Assembly: GCA_036850595.1 (NCBI GenBank)
Contig: CM072152.1
Span: forward strand, 7,521,640-7,585,639
DNA length: 64,000 nucleotides
Reading direction: 5' to 3'
Source: Rhyacichthys aspro
Taxonomy: Eukaryota > Chordata > Actinopteri > Gobiiformes > Rhyacichthyidae
Below, in pieces: positions 47,954 to 61,127 of the stretch. Each line of letters opens with the position of its first letter. Positions within the stretch are counted from its first letter, which is position 1. The notes beneath the pieces were generated by a model. The model was not told the DNA's origin. It saw only the letters and a program-made list of their open reading frames with translations, and did not search any database. The position numbers were made by a program, and so were the translations under genes.

Positions 47954-50860
47954 CAACTTCAGCTGTGCTCAGTTTGTTTCTATTACGTCAAAAGGGTTGC
48001 CACATCGTCAAAACTCAAACACGACCATACCTTGATCAAACTGCCTGCGGTTTAATTGGAGCAGTGCAAGATGGATTTTTGTGAGTTTGTAAAAAAGAGA
48101 AAGCAAATAGTTTGTTGTTCTGGGCGTCACTTCAGGCGTGATTCCACAGAACGTTACAGGTCAGGTCAGTACAGCACAGTTTGGTACAAGTATATTTTTT
48201 TACGCAAACTTGTCAAATGTATGTGCATTGCCATCAACTGAATAAAACAAGTGAATGAATCCTGATGCATAGAGGCTGCAGATAAGGTTGCATACTGCAC
48301 CAATAAAAAAGGAAAGAAGAAGGTTGTTTCTGGTCAATTTTTCTCCAAACAGAAACCAGTTTATCATGAGACAAGCATCACTGGAGAGACTGTTTTGTAT
48401 TCTTTATATTTACGACGCTGCACTACTCTTTGTACCCCTTTTGGCAATGGAAACGTCTCTGCATAAAGTTGGCAAGACGTAACATTTTATTCCAAGGGCA
48501 CAGCCTATTCCACGGTGCAATTATGTTGGATTACGCTCTTCAAACACTCGAGCAATCCAAACTCCTTTACTGCAGAGGCTCAAAGAGTGAAGCTGCGTTA
48601 ATGCAAAGAATGTTCGAAGGCTCCAGCTAACCTCCGGCTACAGATTTCAAATTACCTGTGTTGTAACATCGGACTATTTTAACCAACAAATATCTCCGCC
48701 ATTATTCAGTCACTTTTGAGCCCAATTATGATTTATCGACGACTCAAAGTGATACGTTTGATTTATGCATCCTTCAATTAAAACCTTTATAGGGCTCTTT
48801 GATTTTCCAAAACTATGTGTACCTGGTTTGTGACTCATTCCTTGGCTCTGGAGTCACCGTTGGCCCGAACTCAGAAGGTACAGCCATAATGATAGTTATT
48901 GAGCATCACATGAATTAAATAATCGACCTTTTTTGCATAAGTCTACTGCTCCAGCAACATTTGCATTGGGGACTGCGTGTACCCAATAAAGCCTGCGTCT
49001 GTTTACTAAAATATACCTGTAAAATATTTCAGGATGTTGAAATAACTTATCAAATGTGTCTTGCGTAGATTTTATTTTGCAGCGTGTAGGTTTCCAAACT
49101 TGCTAAAATATTGTTTTATAATGTAAGATCTAGATAGGGTACTGCCCCCTCTCCCAGGCGGCCAGTTCCCCCAGAGGACACTCAAGGTATTGCAGTGAAA
49201 AAAATCCCACAAGGCCAAGACTTGACCCCCCCCCCTGCTTCGTTGCTCGCTCATTCCCCCTCCCCTCTCTGAGTCGGGATTAATGACGTGTTTTACTGCA
49301 CCAACAAAACTGCTCAAAACATCACCATGGCGGGCAGGTCTCTGGCTGCTCCGGTGCCATTTATAATAAGTATTGCCCATGAACATTTGATCCAGAGATA
49401 CAGAGAAGCACCCTCCTGTTGAACACAGTCTTAATTAAAGATTTAGGGCAAAGATTTGGTTTTAATTGGTGAGATTACCATCAGACCTGTTTCTACTGGA
49501 TTTGTTCATAGACAGAATGATAGAAAGTTATCAGTTTGTTCTATTTGTTGTCACTGGCAAGATCCGTTTTACTAAAGGAGTGTTCTGGATGTTCATGCAT
49601 GAAACATATTACACAAATTACAGTTAAGAATACTAAAAAATGTTTTGTTGTTCTTCATAATTTGGAAATTAACTATACTCTATAGCTGTTTTCAAAATGA
49701 TTAATTCGTACAATAGATTTTTATAATAATTATTAAGACGGCAGTATTATGCTTCAAGTACTTACATTAAGCTACGTCTGCAAAGAGACTTGTGACTTGA
49801 CTTGGACTTGTGGCCAAAAACTTGAGACTTGACTTGGATTTGCAAAAAAAGACTAGTGTAGAGCGTAGAGTGACAGACCCCATACAACTTCCAAAAATAC
49901 ATTTCATTTATTGCTCAGAACCAATCACGTGGCAAATGTTGTAGACAAGAGCTCATGTTTGAGACCACAGAGAACAATCAAGATGAAGAAAAGTGATTCA
50001 AACCAAGTGAAGACCAAGACTATGTCAAAACCAGGACATGGAATGGAGACCAAGGAACAATGTAAACAGACCAAATCCAATGTTCGACCAAGTCCAAGCT
50101 CATGGAGGGGTTAGTGTTTGGTGAAGGGGCAGAGATAGAGATTAAGGTTTTCATTCCTTTCCATTAACAGACAAGTATATCATTTATGATCGGTCTTGAT
50201 GTCCGAGACTGAGAAAAGACTGAGAAAAAATGAGTTAGCAGCAGGTTAGGGTCTAATAATACCTCCATGGATTACACACAAGAAGAAGTAATGAAGAAGG
50301 TCCACTCCGGAGCAGACAATCTTTGAAAATGGCTTTTTCTTGATGAACCCTGTAGCCTCAGTGTGGAGCTATACATCTAATAATAACAATGACATATGAT
50401 CTGAACATGATTTTACAAAGTACAAAAACATGTATTTACTTTAGTTATTCTACTAACTGTGAGTTGCCAGCAGCCAATCGTTGTCCAGCTGGTGAAGTAA
50501 TTGTTTTTGTTGGAACATGGCACTGTCAAATTGAAAAGTTAGTGGTTTCATATGAACACTGCTTAGATAAACAAATGAAAAAAAAACAAACAAAACAAAA
50601 CACTGCAGAATCTTGTTGTTTGCAGTGGAAAATATTGTTATTTAAACAGCTACTAACCACTGCCACAAACCATCTTTAATACAGTCATACTTTAACAGAA
50701 CTTGGAAAAACTGTCTGAAGAAGTTGAAGCTGGAGCTCAGATTTAGGAGTGCTTGCTGCTAGAGTTGAATATTGGTTATATTTCAAGTATTTGATAAAAG
50801 AATCATTGGGAATCAGAGGTCTTCATTTTAACTAATAGCTCCTGAGTCCATGACCTTTTT
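47954..50860. other. intergenic, nothing firmly recognised
   Basis: 49780-49855 is a fragment of the 'gacttgacttggacttg' repeat. 49100-49380 is GC-richer with a minus-strand open frame but lacks splice signals. Confidence 0.35.
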
Positions 50861-50864
50861 ATTT

Positions 50865-50937
50865 CTATTCAGTTTTATTTATATAACCCAATATCACAAG
50901 AGCAGTTTCCTCAAAGGGCTTTACAGGAAAATGAGCA
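50865..50937. repeat. retroelement tail fragment
   Basis: 'ttttatttatataacccaat' then 'atcacaag' and 'tcaaagggctttacagg' is a well-known teleost retroelement end. Confidence 0.6.
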
Positions 50938-53068
50938 TATAAACAGACCAGACAACACCTCCCTGTCTATGATTCCAGACAGTCTTATTGCATATTTTCT
51001 AATTGTACTTAGTCATTTAAACACATTTTATTACGGTTCCCATGTTGTTTCCGAGTCATTTGGAGCCTTCCTTTGAGACGTGACCCTGATGTCGACTTCT
51101 CGTTGACAAAAGTGTTACTTGAACAGAAGCTGTTTGGCCAGCTGCCATCTGAAGGCATCACTTCTATTGAAATGTAGCAGGAGAATGTTTAGTGACGACT
51201 CTTTCTGGGAGTTGAGACCCTTTCTATTGGTCAGACTCAAATCCTTCTTGACATCATCCCCTCACTTTTCTAAAGCCGGCCTGCTGCCCCCTGCCTTTCC
51301 CCCAAACGCCATTTCCACAAAATAAATACCATCCAAATTTTATCTGGCTTTCGCATGGTTACCGTTTTGTTAATGGCCGGTCTGGCCTCTCGACAAGATG
51401 GGGAGCATTTTTGGGGGGCACAGTGCGGTTGTTGAGGCAACGTTTCTGAGGAGTGAATGAAGCAGATGTCAGAGTAATCCATCAGACGCCAAATCTAAGG
51501 TCCCAGCGCTCACCGAGACAAACTAAACAGCCCCGCGGCCAAACTCAGACAAACACAGGACTCTCAACGTACTTTCTGCTTCAGCTACTACAAACAAAAG
51601 TGTTGTTCTCAGGAAATACATGTAAAATTAAAGATTTTTTCTATTTTTTTCAATTTGATCTTATTTTATTCCATCTACTTCCTTTCTTAAAGCCTTAAAA
51701 ATAAAGTCAAATGAATTATTTTTAGATTTTTTTTCCAAGTTGCCGTAAAATGTAATGTTATAAAATAATTTGAGTGATTTAACCATAATTGTTTTATGTG
51801 AAAATCAGATGACTAGAATTGTATTTCCACTTTCCTTTTTTATTTTTCCATCACACATGGAAAATGATGCTGGAAAAACTGCCTCATTTCATCTGAACAG
51901 TTGGAGACATGATTGTTGAGTCCATTAATAATGATCTCTTTGATAAAGTCACAGTATGTTGCAGTGTTGTTGCTGAGATGTTACAGTCAGGCATCAAATG
52001 AATGCACTGAATTTTCAAAATAAATCACAAATCCCACAAAAAAAAGTCTACGTCCTTCATCAGTCAGCTTTATTAGTGGAGTTCGCAGGTGGATTGACTG
52101 CTCCAGCTCTGAGCAGGTCGACCTGTCAGCGACTCTGCTGCTGATTCTGCTCCGCACACAATGTAAAACCAGGAATGGATTAACAGAATTTGTCTTATTT
52201 TGAACAAAACATGAAAAATACGGCTAAAAAACTGAGATGTGGCTACAATAAGGACCAGGAAAAGAGTATTTATGGGTCAGGCCGAGGAGACTCCTGTAGG
52301 TGCATAAACAGACTTGTCCAACATTTGGTTTGTGATCATCTGGTCACACTTTTTAAAATTTTAAATTAAGGTATTTCAGTAATTCTGTTCATTTGAGTTA
52401 AGATTAAATACATGCAACACTGTAAACTGCACACACATGTCACAAAAGTCATATTTGATTTAAAGCCATCACTGCTTTGTAAGAAGACCTCATGTTTGTT
52501 GTGGCTCCACAACTCAAGAAGCTTTTGACATTTGGAAGTTTCTCTTCTATTGATACCTAACAACATCATAAACAAATCCACTTATCAGTTCTGCCAGGTT
52601 TTAAATGTTAAATGCAGGTACACCATCACCCAAAGACATGCATGTAAATGTAAACTGGAGAATCTAATATTACTCCTAGTAGCTTAGCCCTGGGACTAAC
52701 TGGCCATTGTCTACCACAAGCACAAAGCTGCCAATAGGCCCCAAAGACCCACAGCAGAAGAAGATGAATAAAATGGAGCAATAAGCTGAAGATTATCTTG
52801 AGATCAATTACTTACTATTAACTATTGACTGAACCATTGTCCATTGCAGATATTATAGGAAACACACACAACATTTAAGGGATGTGCAGTTATGTGAAAG
52901 CCTTTTTGCATTCTACTCTCCATCTGCTTAAGGTAAACATTAAAGCCTCCAGCATTTTGTTTTCTATATTTCAAGGTTGTACACATTACAAAAAGGACGA
53001 ACCAAGGGGATGATCTTTTCGATGACATTGTGAAAGAATAAAAAACACACAGAGGCTAGCCTTCTTAC
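50938..53068. other. intergenic, nothing recognised
   Basis: 51040-51560 is slightly GC-richer. No exon, RNA gene or complete repeat could be supported. Confidence 0.35.
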
Positions 53069-53088
53069 TGTTTGAAGTTGTTGTAGCC

Positions 53089-53094
53089 TTTATT
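53089..53094 (-). terminator. wnt7a: probable wnt7a poly(A) signal
   Basis: AATAAA on the minus strand about 1.84 kb after the wnt7a stop codon. A GT-rich element ('ctctgtgtgttttttat') lies about 35-50 bases further downstream on that strand, the expected arrangement for cleavage and polyadenylation. Nearer minus-strand signals were not obvious. Confidence 0.45.
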
Positions 53095-54933
53095 GAACTA
53101 GAAACATGATCCATTTTTAAGACATTATTTGACAATCCATGTTTATGCTCCAGACCAACAGCTGTGTGAATTAATAGAAGCTACTTTAATGCATTTCCAG
53201 TGATGAGCTCTAAGTCACACCGGACTCTACAACCAGACACGAAAGCACACCCGCCAGTGTTTCTGACTTCAGTAACCTGTAGGAGAAAATCCAAGAAGGG
53301 CAAAGCTTACATGAAATGAAAATAAATAAACATATATAAAAATAATCTCTTATAAAATATATTCTATAAACCAACATTGAGGGAGATGATGTCTGGAAGC
53401 AGACGCTGGTCCTGGTGATATGACTACTGGGTCATCAATTCATTTGCTGTGTCTGAAATCACTCATTACTCACTCAGGAGGCTCTTATAATTATAACTAT
53501 GTTGGGTGTCTGTATTTGAATTTACTATTATACATTATGTCTTCTGTTTTTGATTCTGCTATATATTAAAACTACTGAGTGATTTCAGACACAGCCCAAA
53601 TAGCAGCAAACTGAAAAAAGTGGCACAAAGTGATACAAAAACACTCAATACCAACCACATTAAGGCAAGGATCAGTAGTTTGCTTTGCTGCCGGTTTCAA
53701 ATAAACCATTTAATTGTTCTAAATAAGAAACTCCACAGGTACAGGCTTTTGTTCTGAGCTCTCTTCTTAAACTAAAAAAGGGAATGTTTAAAATCATCAG
53801 TAGTTTTTCCACACAAAATAAATTATTACAGTTAAAAAGAGCATTGTTTCATGTGAGTCATGCCAGTACGCTATTATAGACCAGTGGATAAGGCAAGTCA
53901 GAGGCATGAAATGGCATTTGACCTACAAATATATATGTATGAATGTATTTTAAGTCCAGTGTCGTAGAAGATGTCCATTGGCATCAGTAAAATCAACACA
54001 AGTCGGAGGAAGTGTCCCTTCAACATGAGCCAGACGTCCAGCAGCGAGTCCATCCCTCCAATAAGACCTGATCTCAAACACATCAGTAGCCCCTTTTACA
54101 CATGCATTCTGGGATATCTGCAGCCATGGGGTATATGTTGCACCATTATTGGCCATTACTGGTGTCTGTCTGGGAATAAGGCAGCAAAAAGTAATATCTA
54201 ATATGAGCTGGTAATTGAGTACTAGATTGTCTCAGGCATGGTGTTTGCTAATGTCCACTGGTATGATTAGTAGAAAGTAGATCAACATCAATTAATAAAT
54301 ATCTTTCCCTTATTTCACAAACTAGCATTTTAAACTTCTTTGCTAAAAACTTCAGAATATACCAAATCTAAAAAAAAACAAGTAAGTAAAGCAAACTGTA
54401 TTTGGCTGCAAAGTATGATATTAGTAACAGGTTAGTGTGATGGCAAAGCCAACATCAGTGCCATAATCTCTTTATGGATAGTTATTCTTTTTTTTCTGGT
54501 GGTCAGGTTGTCAAAAGTCCAATTTAATATTGAATAATGAATGTTACAGTTACAACAGCCAATAATAATAATGTTATTATCAAAACCTGTCTTTAACTAA
54601 TCTGAATGCCTGAGCCCATCTGACCTCCTACACACAAAAAAGCTGACTAATGTGTACTGTGTTGCCCTTACTCACATAACTCCACATGGCTAACTTGCAT
54701 ATAATCAAAATGCATATCTACGCAGAAACACACAGGATTTGTGTTTTTGTCCTAAAAAATTACCACTAAAGTTATTCTGTCATGGCATTTCCAAAACATC
54801 TTGTTTGTACCATTTGTATGAGGAAAATCAAATGAACCAACTCCACAAAGATACCCTTAAAGGTTGTGGAAAAGGGGCTACTGACACACTGGCCAGTCTC
54901 ACAGTGCAGCAATCCAATAAAGAATAAATATTC
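53095..54933 (-). other. wnt7a: probable wnt7a 3' UTR
   Basis: AT-rich sequence between the stop codon and the AATAAA. It contains a palindromic MITE (53446-53595), which would be transcribed as a hairpin if the UTR extends this far. No other gene is visible. Confidence 0.4.
53446..53595. mobile_element. small palindromic MITE
   Basis: The ends 53446-53465 and 53576-53595 are perfect 20-base inverted repeats containing 'gtctgaaatcactca', a word known from fish MITEs. Total 150 bases, no coding capacity, AT-rich centre. Confidence 0.8.
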
Positions 54934-55413
54934 CTATTTACAGGTGTAGACCTCAGTCCTCTCGCTGCAGGTGTTGCACTTGACGTAGCAACACCACAGG
55001 AACTTGCAGTTGCACTGCCAAACACGGGAGTACTGGTGAGTGTTGTATCCTCGCCCACAGCACATCAGGTCACAGCTGTTGGGCTGCAGAGCGGTCTTGT
55101 TACAGAGGCGGCCCTGAGTGCCCATGCTGCCCGTCAGAGGGTCCGCCTCGCAGTAGTTCGGTGATTTGTCTATATAGACCAGCTCAGAGTCTAAAGGTTT
55201 ACGGTAAGAGTGGGGTTTCTTGATCTTGAGGAAGGTGGGGCGCTTGTTGCGGCTGGCGCGCACGGGCTCCACGTGCACGGCCTGGTTGTATTTGTCCTTC
55301 AGCATGTATCCCAGCTGACGGAACTTAGGCAGTGTAGTCCAACAGGTTTTAGTGGTGCAGGACCCTGAGACGCCATGACACTTGCACTCCAAACGCATGC
55401 TCTTCTCCAGCAC
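54934..55413 (-). CDS. wnt7a: Wnt7a exon 4 (terminal coding exon)
   Basis: Encodes the C-terminal 159 residues of a secreted Wnt ligand that signals through Frizzled/LRP receptors; Wnt7 ligands also use the RECK-GPR124 co-receptor. Acceptor 'ttcttgcag' precedes 55413, phase 0; stop TAG at 54934-54936. ECKCHGVSGSCTTKTCW holds the serine that is palmitoleoylated in Wnts. The linker VEPVRASRNKRPTFLKIKKP identifies Wnt7a rather than Wnt7b. CNKT is a potential N-glycosylation site. The cysteine-rich end SRVWQCNCK...CSERTEVYTCK is complete. One oddity: the usual FHWCC is FLWCC (codon CTG at 54999-54997). Which teleost paralogue (wnt7aa or wnt7ab) cannot be decided here. Confidence 0.97.
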   Translation of the reverse strand: MLEKSMRLECKCHGVSGSCTTKTCWTTLPKFRQLGYMLKDKYNQAVHVEPVRASRNKRPTFLKIKKPHSYRKPLDSELVYIDKSPNYCEADPLTGSMGTQGRLCNKTALQPNSCDLMCCGRGYNTHQYSRVWQCNCKFLWCCYVKCNTCSERTEVYTCK

Positions 55414-56559
55414 CTGCAAGAACACATTCACAGTGTCAACAGGATCACAACTAAAGCTGTATGTCAGTTTGCATGCTGAGGCAGGAAGTAGACACATTTA
55501 CTCACTTTTACTATTGTAAAGAAAAATATGAAATGAATAAATTTGACTACTTTTCTTCTTAATAGTTTTTGTTCACTGTTAAACACTCTTGTGAGAAATT
55601 TCCATGTGAGAAAAGTAGCCCATTGCAGCAAAGAGCATCATCAATGGCAGACACAGTGTCATCTAAAAGCAGAGCTTGCTTTGGTGGAGTACCACAGTTT
55701 CTTAAATAAGTTTACGTTAGGAGTGCTAACATAAGGACAGATGTAGTCACTCCCTCCACTTCTCGTTATGTGCATACAAGCTATAAATAAATCAATTTCT
55801 AGTAATTAATTCCATTAACCATACATTTTTTCAGATCTAATTTTAGTTATAAGTTTATCACATTTTTTGTACTGAATCAAGCCTTGTGTCATCAATATCC
55901 TCTCTTGTAAATATGAAACCTCTTTTGCTCTGGAAGTGCCCATACCCATATGGATTATCCACATGCATGGTTTGCAGAAGCATGCAATGGCAACATTTTT
56001 TCCTATGACCGGTTGCAAAAATCCTGCATGAATAGTTCAACAGGTTGAGACAAAAGTTTTCGAGCATTCCAAATGAATGTAAGCATTCCTGAGGTCTGTG
56101 AGCTGCTGCTGTGTGTCACTGTATAGTCTGCTATATGTGCCATTCCCTGAGCACATTCTAAAAAAAGCACAGGGAGGTCAGAAAGACTACTGTGGAAGGA
56201 AGTGATTTGATTTTCTATAATTCTTGCAATAGATTCATAAATGTGGATCATTGTTTGAATTAATCAATGAATTATAATAAACGATATGTGCTCCAACATA
56301 AGGTAAAGAGATTTTAGCTGAGATACCACTTTAGATGCACCCTCTTTAAACACTAATGCACCTTCTGTTTTTGCTCTGGTACCAATCTCATGCAAGGTAG
56401 GGCTGCAAGATGAGAGTCCTTTGCGATATACTGTTAAAAAATTCTGATATGTGCAGGTGTAATGCAAGGGACTCTTTGAATCCAAAAGCCTTCTTCTTGA
56501 CCTTTTTGTTACAGCGTTACTTTACAAGTGGCTTCAGAGACAGTCAGCCCATCACCACA

Positions 56560-57180
56560 TTGAGATGTTTATAGCCAGTACTCTCGCGGTGGTGAATGGT
56601 GTGTTTGACAAAGCAGCCTGGGTACTCTCCCCAATGACGTCAGCTCGCCCTCCTTTCTTCTGGTTGAGCGGGAACCCTCTGCTGCCATTAGACGGGCCTC
56701 GCCCCGCTCCTGAATCACTGCGCTCTGATGCGGCCTCAGACTTGGTGGAGTCTGGCTGGGTAATTGTCAAAAGCCTTAGATGCATGCAGCTTAGTGTGGT
56801 CATGCCCTCCGAGACCTGACAGACATTTAATTCACGGCGCTCACTGGAGTGAAATGCCAGCGAAGCTCCCATTGTTTGTCTAACAGCACTCCTTTTACAC
56901 ATCGTTTATTCTTCTCAGGGCTGGCACTGGAAACACACTGACATCATCTCGATTTAAACATGAAAGCCTCGCTACGATAATTACAGCCGTATCTGTTTGT
57001 AGGTCTATATTAAGAGATTCACATTCTGACTGAAGCCAGACCTCAAATATGAAGTCCCCTCCTTCACCAAAGCCCGCTTCACGGATCAAAGAACTTCCAC
57101 TGGATTCATTACTGAAGATCAACCTGCAGCTCTGAAATGTATGGTTAGCTAACACCTTCTCAGCTTGTATCACCGTAGCC
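56560..57180. promoter_or_regulatory. candidate intronic enhancer block
   Basis: About 600 bases of GC-richer, repeat-free sequence inside wnt7a intron 3, with open frames on both strands but no splice-bounded exon. A 'gatcaaag' word resembles a TCF/LEF site. The texture suggests conserved non-coding DNA; unproven. Confidence 0.25.
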
Positions 57181-58169
57181 AAGGTCTAACAAAGAACTAA
57201 ACCATTATTTGATCCTGTGTTGAGTATGTTGTCAGAAGTTAAGGTCAGAGTTTGGAAAGATAAAGCACTGAGGCAAGGTTATTTGGTAATAGCTAGTGAT
57301 GCTAACAGACAGATTTAGCATTAGAGAAGAGTCTTTGGAGGAGAGGTTTGGTTAACCACAGACACTAACTACAGAAGAACAGTCACTATTATGCTTTTTC
57401 CGGTGGAACTATGAAGGCCTGCAGGTAGATGCTGGCAAAAATAAAAACAAGTGCCATTTTTTTTAGCATAAATGTCCTAAAACTTCTCAAATAATATGTG
57501 CTGAAAAAGAGCCATGATTGTGCTTCTTCTCAAGCAGTGCTCAGTTTGTACTGTGCAGGCACCTGTAGGAAAATTAAGTAAAGTAACTACTCCTGGGTTC
57601 TACTGAGCTTCATTTGGATGGGGAGCAGTACATAGTCTGATAACTAATGAGTGACTTCAGTTTTATGTGATCAGTGCAGCACAATGTTGTTTAAAACAGG
57701 CCTATACCTGTCTGCACCCATTTTTTCAAAACCAATTATGCAAAATGACAGATAAAACTCTATGGGCTCTGGAAATTAACCTAAAAGCCATAAACCTTTG
57801 TATGTGATAATGAGCAATGTCCACTGAAAATCAATAATCTATTTCTTATTCAGGATGGTGTGTAATACAACATTCATGGCTTTAAACCACAGTTTTTCCA
57901 AGATAGACAAATGCAAGAGTGATATTTTAAGGTCATTTTACAGAACTGAAAAAAATATTATGACTCAACATCCTTTTAGAAACAGACAAAGTAGTATTAA
58001 ACTATAAAGCACATGTGCCAATATTTCTTGAGGTTTGTGATTCAATGGTTTGATTATACCAACCTTCACTTATGCACAAAACTCTGCACTGCTTATTAAG
58101 TCCACTTAGAAATTCATTTATTATATACACGATCGTATCTATACACACGAGCACCATCTTACATCACTT

Positions 58170-58400
58170 TTGTGTAGCAGCTGTAGCTCAGGGTCTCTTT
58201 TTGTCAATTAGATTTTTTTTTTTTCTTGGAAGCACTGAGATTTCTATTGATGTGCCATTTGTAAGCGATCAGAGTAAGGCTAATGCAGCTCTACGTCCTC
58301 ATCCCAGAGTGCCCTCCTGGCTTTGACTCATTTTGTGTCCTTTAAATGCCAAGGAGACTGCTCATTGATCAAAGTAATGTTACCTATTGGCTCCATGCTT
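58170..58400. promoter_or_regulatory. candidate intronic regulatory block
   Basis: Repeat-free apart from a T run, with 'gtcaattag' (homeodomain-like) and 'gatcaaag' (TCF-like) words in the wnt7a intron. Low confidence. Confidence 0.2.
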
Positions 58401-59431
58401 TCAGACTCTCCGAAGCTGGAATTTGACTGGACTAAATGTTGCACCAAATAACCAACCAAAAATCAATACACATTCACATAGTATTGTGTGTGTTGTTATA
58501 ATACAGTGCAAAACCATATGGGATGACATGTCACATTGCAATTTCTTTACTATTATTGGGATATATTGTGTTTTGCTATTTTAAGTTTCTTCTACTGAAG
58601 CAATAAATAATTCTATAGCATGTTTAACACAATATTATATAACCTAAACTAAGGCTAAGGATGAGTCAGGAACTAGTCTAGTCAATTTATCACATTTGCA
58701 TTTAGCTATTACATTGAATGGGACTGTGGGAAATCAAGTAAGGTAGATTATGCACAAAAAGCATACATTTAAAGGATAAAATTGATGAATGTCTGTGTCT
58801 TTTTTTCTATTTCTAATTTGCAGTTCTCTCAACCTGGGTTTAGCTCTTCTAGAGACTGCTCTCCTCTTAAGGTGTGTCATGCTACTTTGTAAGAATATTG
58901 TATTTTTGCTAATCATATTGTGCTTTAGCCCTGATTTATACATGTTTATACATGTTATACAAAGTTTGTCAAACGGTTTGTTTAGTTTTAAATGGACAAA
59001 GTGGATGAAATGAAGCAAATAAGCCCAAGCCTGAGTCAAACTGGACTCATTCTGCAGACAGTGTGTATTACATACTCTACATGTTGAGCCATTAAAGCCT
59101 CCAAGAAGCTATTTTTGTTTGCAATAGAGGCATTTTTGACAGGTTGCAGTAAAAGTCAAAGTCTGCAAAATTATGAAAAAAGGAAGCAATTTTTTTTTTA
59201 AAACTTTAATCACCTAAAAGCATGCTGTAATAGGAATATTAATGAATGAGTAAATGAATGAAATGTTGCCATCAAGGCTTGTGGTATATGAACATCTTAA
59301 GGACTTTTCAACTATCAAGAATAGCAGAATTGTGTTATAGTGATTGTAGGCAACATACTGTGAATTATACCTAATCGTACAATCTACAGACATGACTTTT
59401 TTGTAACACAAGCTGTGTTGTTGAAACCTAC

Positions 59432-59703
59432 CCTGCGCCCCACTTCATTGTTATGTAGATTCATCAGAGTCCGTGCGTTCTGCTTGATCTCGCGCGCGTC
59501 CACGAACACTTTGGAGAAGCTGAGGCCGTAGTGGATGTCCGCCGAGCAGCCGCCCCACTTCCAGCCCTCCTCCTGGTTGTAGAAACCCTGCTTGTCCTTG
59601 TCACAGCCGCAGCCGCTCAGACTGCCCTGGGTGCAGGCCGCGGTGACGGCGTGGGCCACTCCGGCGGAGATGATGGCGTACGTGAACGCAGCCTCTTTAC
59701 TGC
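59432..59703 (-). CDS. wnt7a: Wnt7a exon 3
   Basis: A 272-bp exon with acceptor 'gtgttgcag' and donor CGCAGG/GTAGGT. It begins in phase 1 (second and third bases of a Gly codon) and ends in phase 0, so it joins exon 4 cleanly. It encodes GSKEAAFTYAIISAGVAHAV, then CTQGSLSGCGCDK, EEGWKWGGCSADI and VFVDAREIKQNARTLMNLHN, the middle of the Wnt N-terminal helical domain with conserved cysteines. Small departures from usual Wnt7a (LSGCGC for LSDCGC, NNEVGRR for NNEAGRK) fit a diverged fish paralogue. The upstream exons are not in the window. Confidence 0.97.
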
Positions 59704-61017
59704 CTGCAACACAAAAAGAAACAGCCATTTAAAACACAATACACACCACAGGACTCACTATTTCAGGCACTGTCAAGCCTCCTCAAATACCTGGCATAGC
59801 AGTCCAAAACAAAATAAGAAAACGCGAGAAGCGAGCCAAGGTGAATTCATTAATCAAGCGCTGTGCAAACACTAACTTTGCAACAGAACGTAGATGTTTA
59901 CAAAGGAAATCCAGGGAACAGCAGTGTCTTTGTTGAGATTAACTTTGCGACTTCCTACCAAAGAAGTGTCCAGTGGAAGTTTGACGGCTGTATGGATTCT
60001 TTGAGGTGAAATATGAAATAGTTGGGCCTGGTGTTGGCCCCTGTCCCAGCTGCTGTCACGCTGCGATCCACCCTGCGGACGTGAATCTGTGAGGCATGCA
60101 GAGCCTCCCTACGTGGATGGATGGCCGCTCTATAAATCTACACTCTCCAGGTCAACTGCGTCTTATAATTAAAATGAATGAAATAGTTCCTCTTGGAGCA
60201 TATAAGGAAAACAAGAACACAATATATATGCACTTTGGATAAGGAACGGAGGTGCTCCTGTTTGTGTGTTATTCATGTGGAGATCGAGATGAAGTTGGAA
60301 GCTGGAATAAGAATTTAGTGCTTTATGATACGCATTATCAGCAGGTAGATGTTGTGAGATTGATGCACATCTTTTTATCTGCAAAATGCAATTCAGAAAA
60401 TGTGATTACCTTTAGTTGTCCAAGTATGGTGACCTAGTCTGGTTTGCAATGTCATTTATTAATCAATATCTATTAGTTTTCAGCCTTTTAAAGTGAGAGT
60501 AAAAGTGAAACCTTAATCACTTCAATGCACAGTATGCAGAAGTTTTTGTAAAATGTCTGAATCATTCCTTTTTTTAAAAAAAAGGCTTACCAGTAAAGGT
60601 CAAATCAAGATTTATTCTAGGTTTTCTGCCATGAATGTTCTTTTCTTTGGTGAGCTGTAATTGGTTGAGAGCACAACAATGTCCCTCCCATGTAAACGAA
60701 GAAGAAAAATCGTTAAATCCAGGCAGATAACAGTGCCTTACAAATACATTCACCTCCACATTGTTCTAGAGAGCCACAGGGCTGGAATAAAAACGTTTTC
60801 AATTGTGTGTGGGATTACTGAAAATCCAGCATATTTGATAATATTGTTGTACGCTAGCGAATAACTATTCACTGAGTCAATTCAAACACAAACGTTTTTC
60901 TACTTAAACTGAAAGCACATGAACATATCACAGCCAGAGGAAAGACTCATCAAACAAAAACTATCCAACACCACACAAATAGATTCCCCGACGGAGATCC
61001 AAAACTTCAGCTACAAG

Positions 61018-61098
61018 AGGTCACAAGCCAGTGTAACTTTGTGTCAGGAAGGGCATCCGGTCTAAAAAACGATGCCAGACCAAATATGTGGACAACAT
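61018..61098 (+). mobile_element. SINE-like relic
   Basis: 'ggtcacaagccagtgtaact' followed by 'gtcaggaagggcatccgg' and 'ccagaccaaatatgtgga' are consecutive words of a common teleost repeat, related to 27535-27700. Confidence 0.6.
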
Positions 61099-61127
61099 AC
61101 ATTCAGTTTAAAATGCTTATGTTGTAG

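Larger units (their letters stand above)
55414..59431 (-). other. wnt7a: wnt7a intron 3
   Basis: A 4018-bp phase 0 intron with GT...AG ends (GTAGGT donor, TTCTTGCAG acceptor). Contains GC-richer, repeat-free blocks at 56560-57180 and 58170-58400 that could be enhancers; otherwise AT-rich. Confidence 0.85.

Noticed and set aside
54934..59703. Wnt7b as the identity of the Wnt gene
   Set aside because: The linker VEPVRASRNKRPTFLKIKKP and the KCNTCSERTEVYTCK end fit Wnt7a better; Wnt7b has a clearly different linker.
59531..59875. A 114-codon plus-strand frame over wnt7a exon 3
   Set aside because: It is the antisense shadow of a strongly supported Wnt exon.
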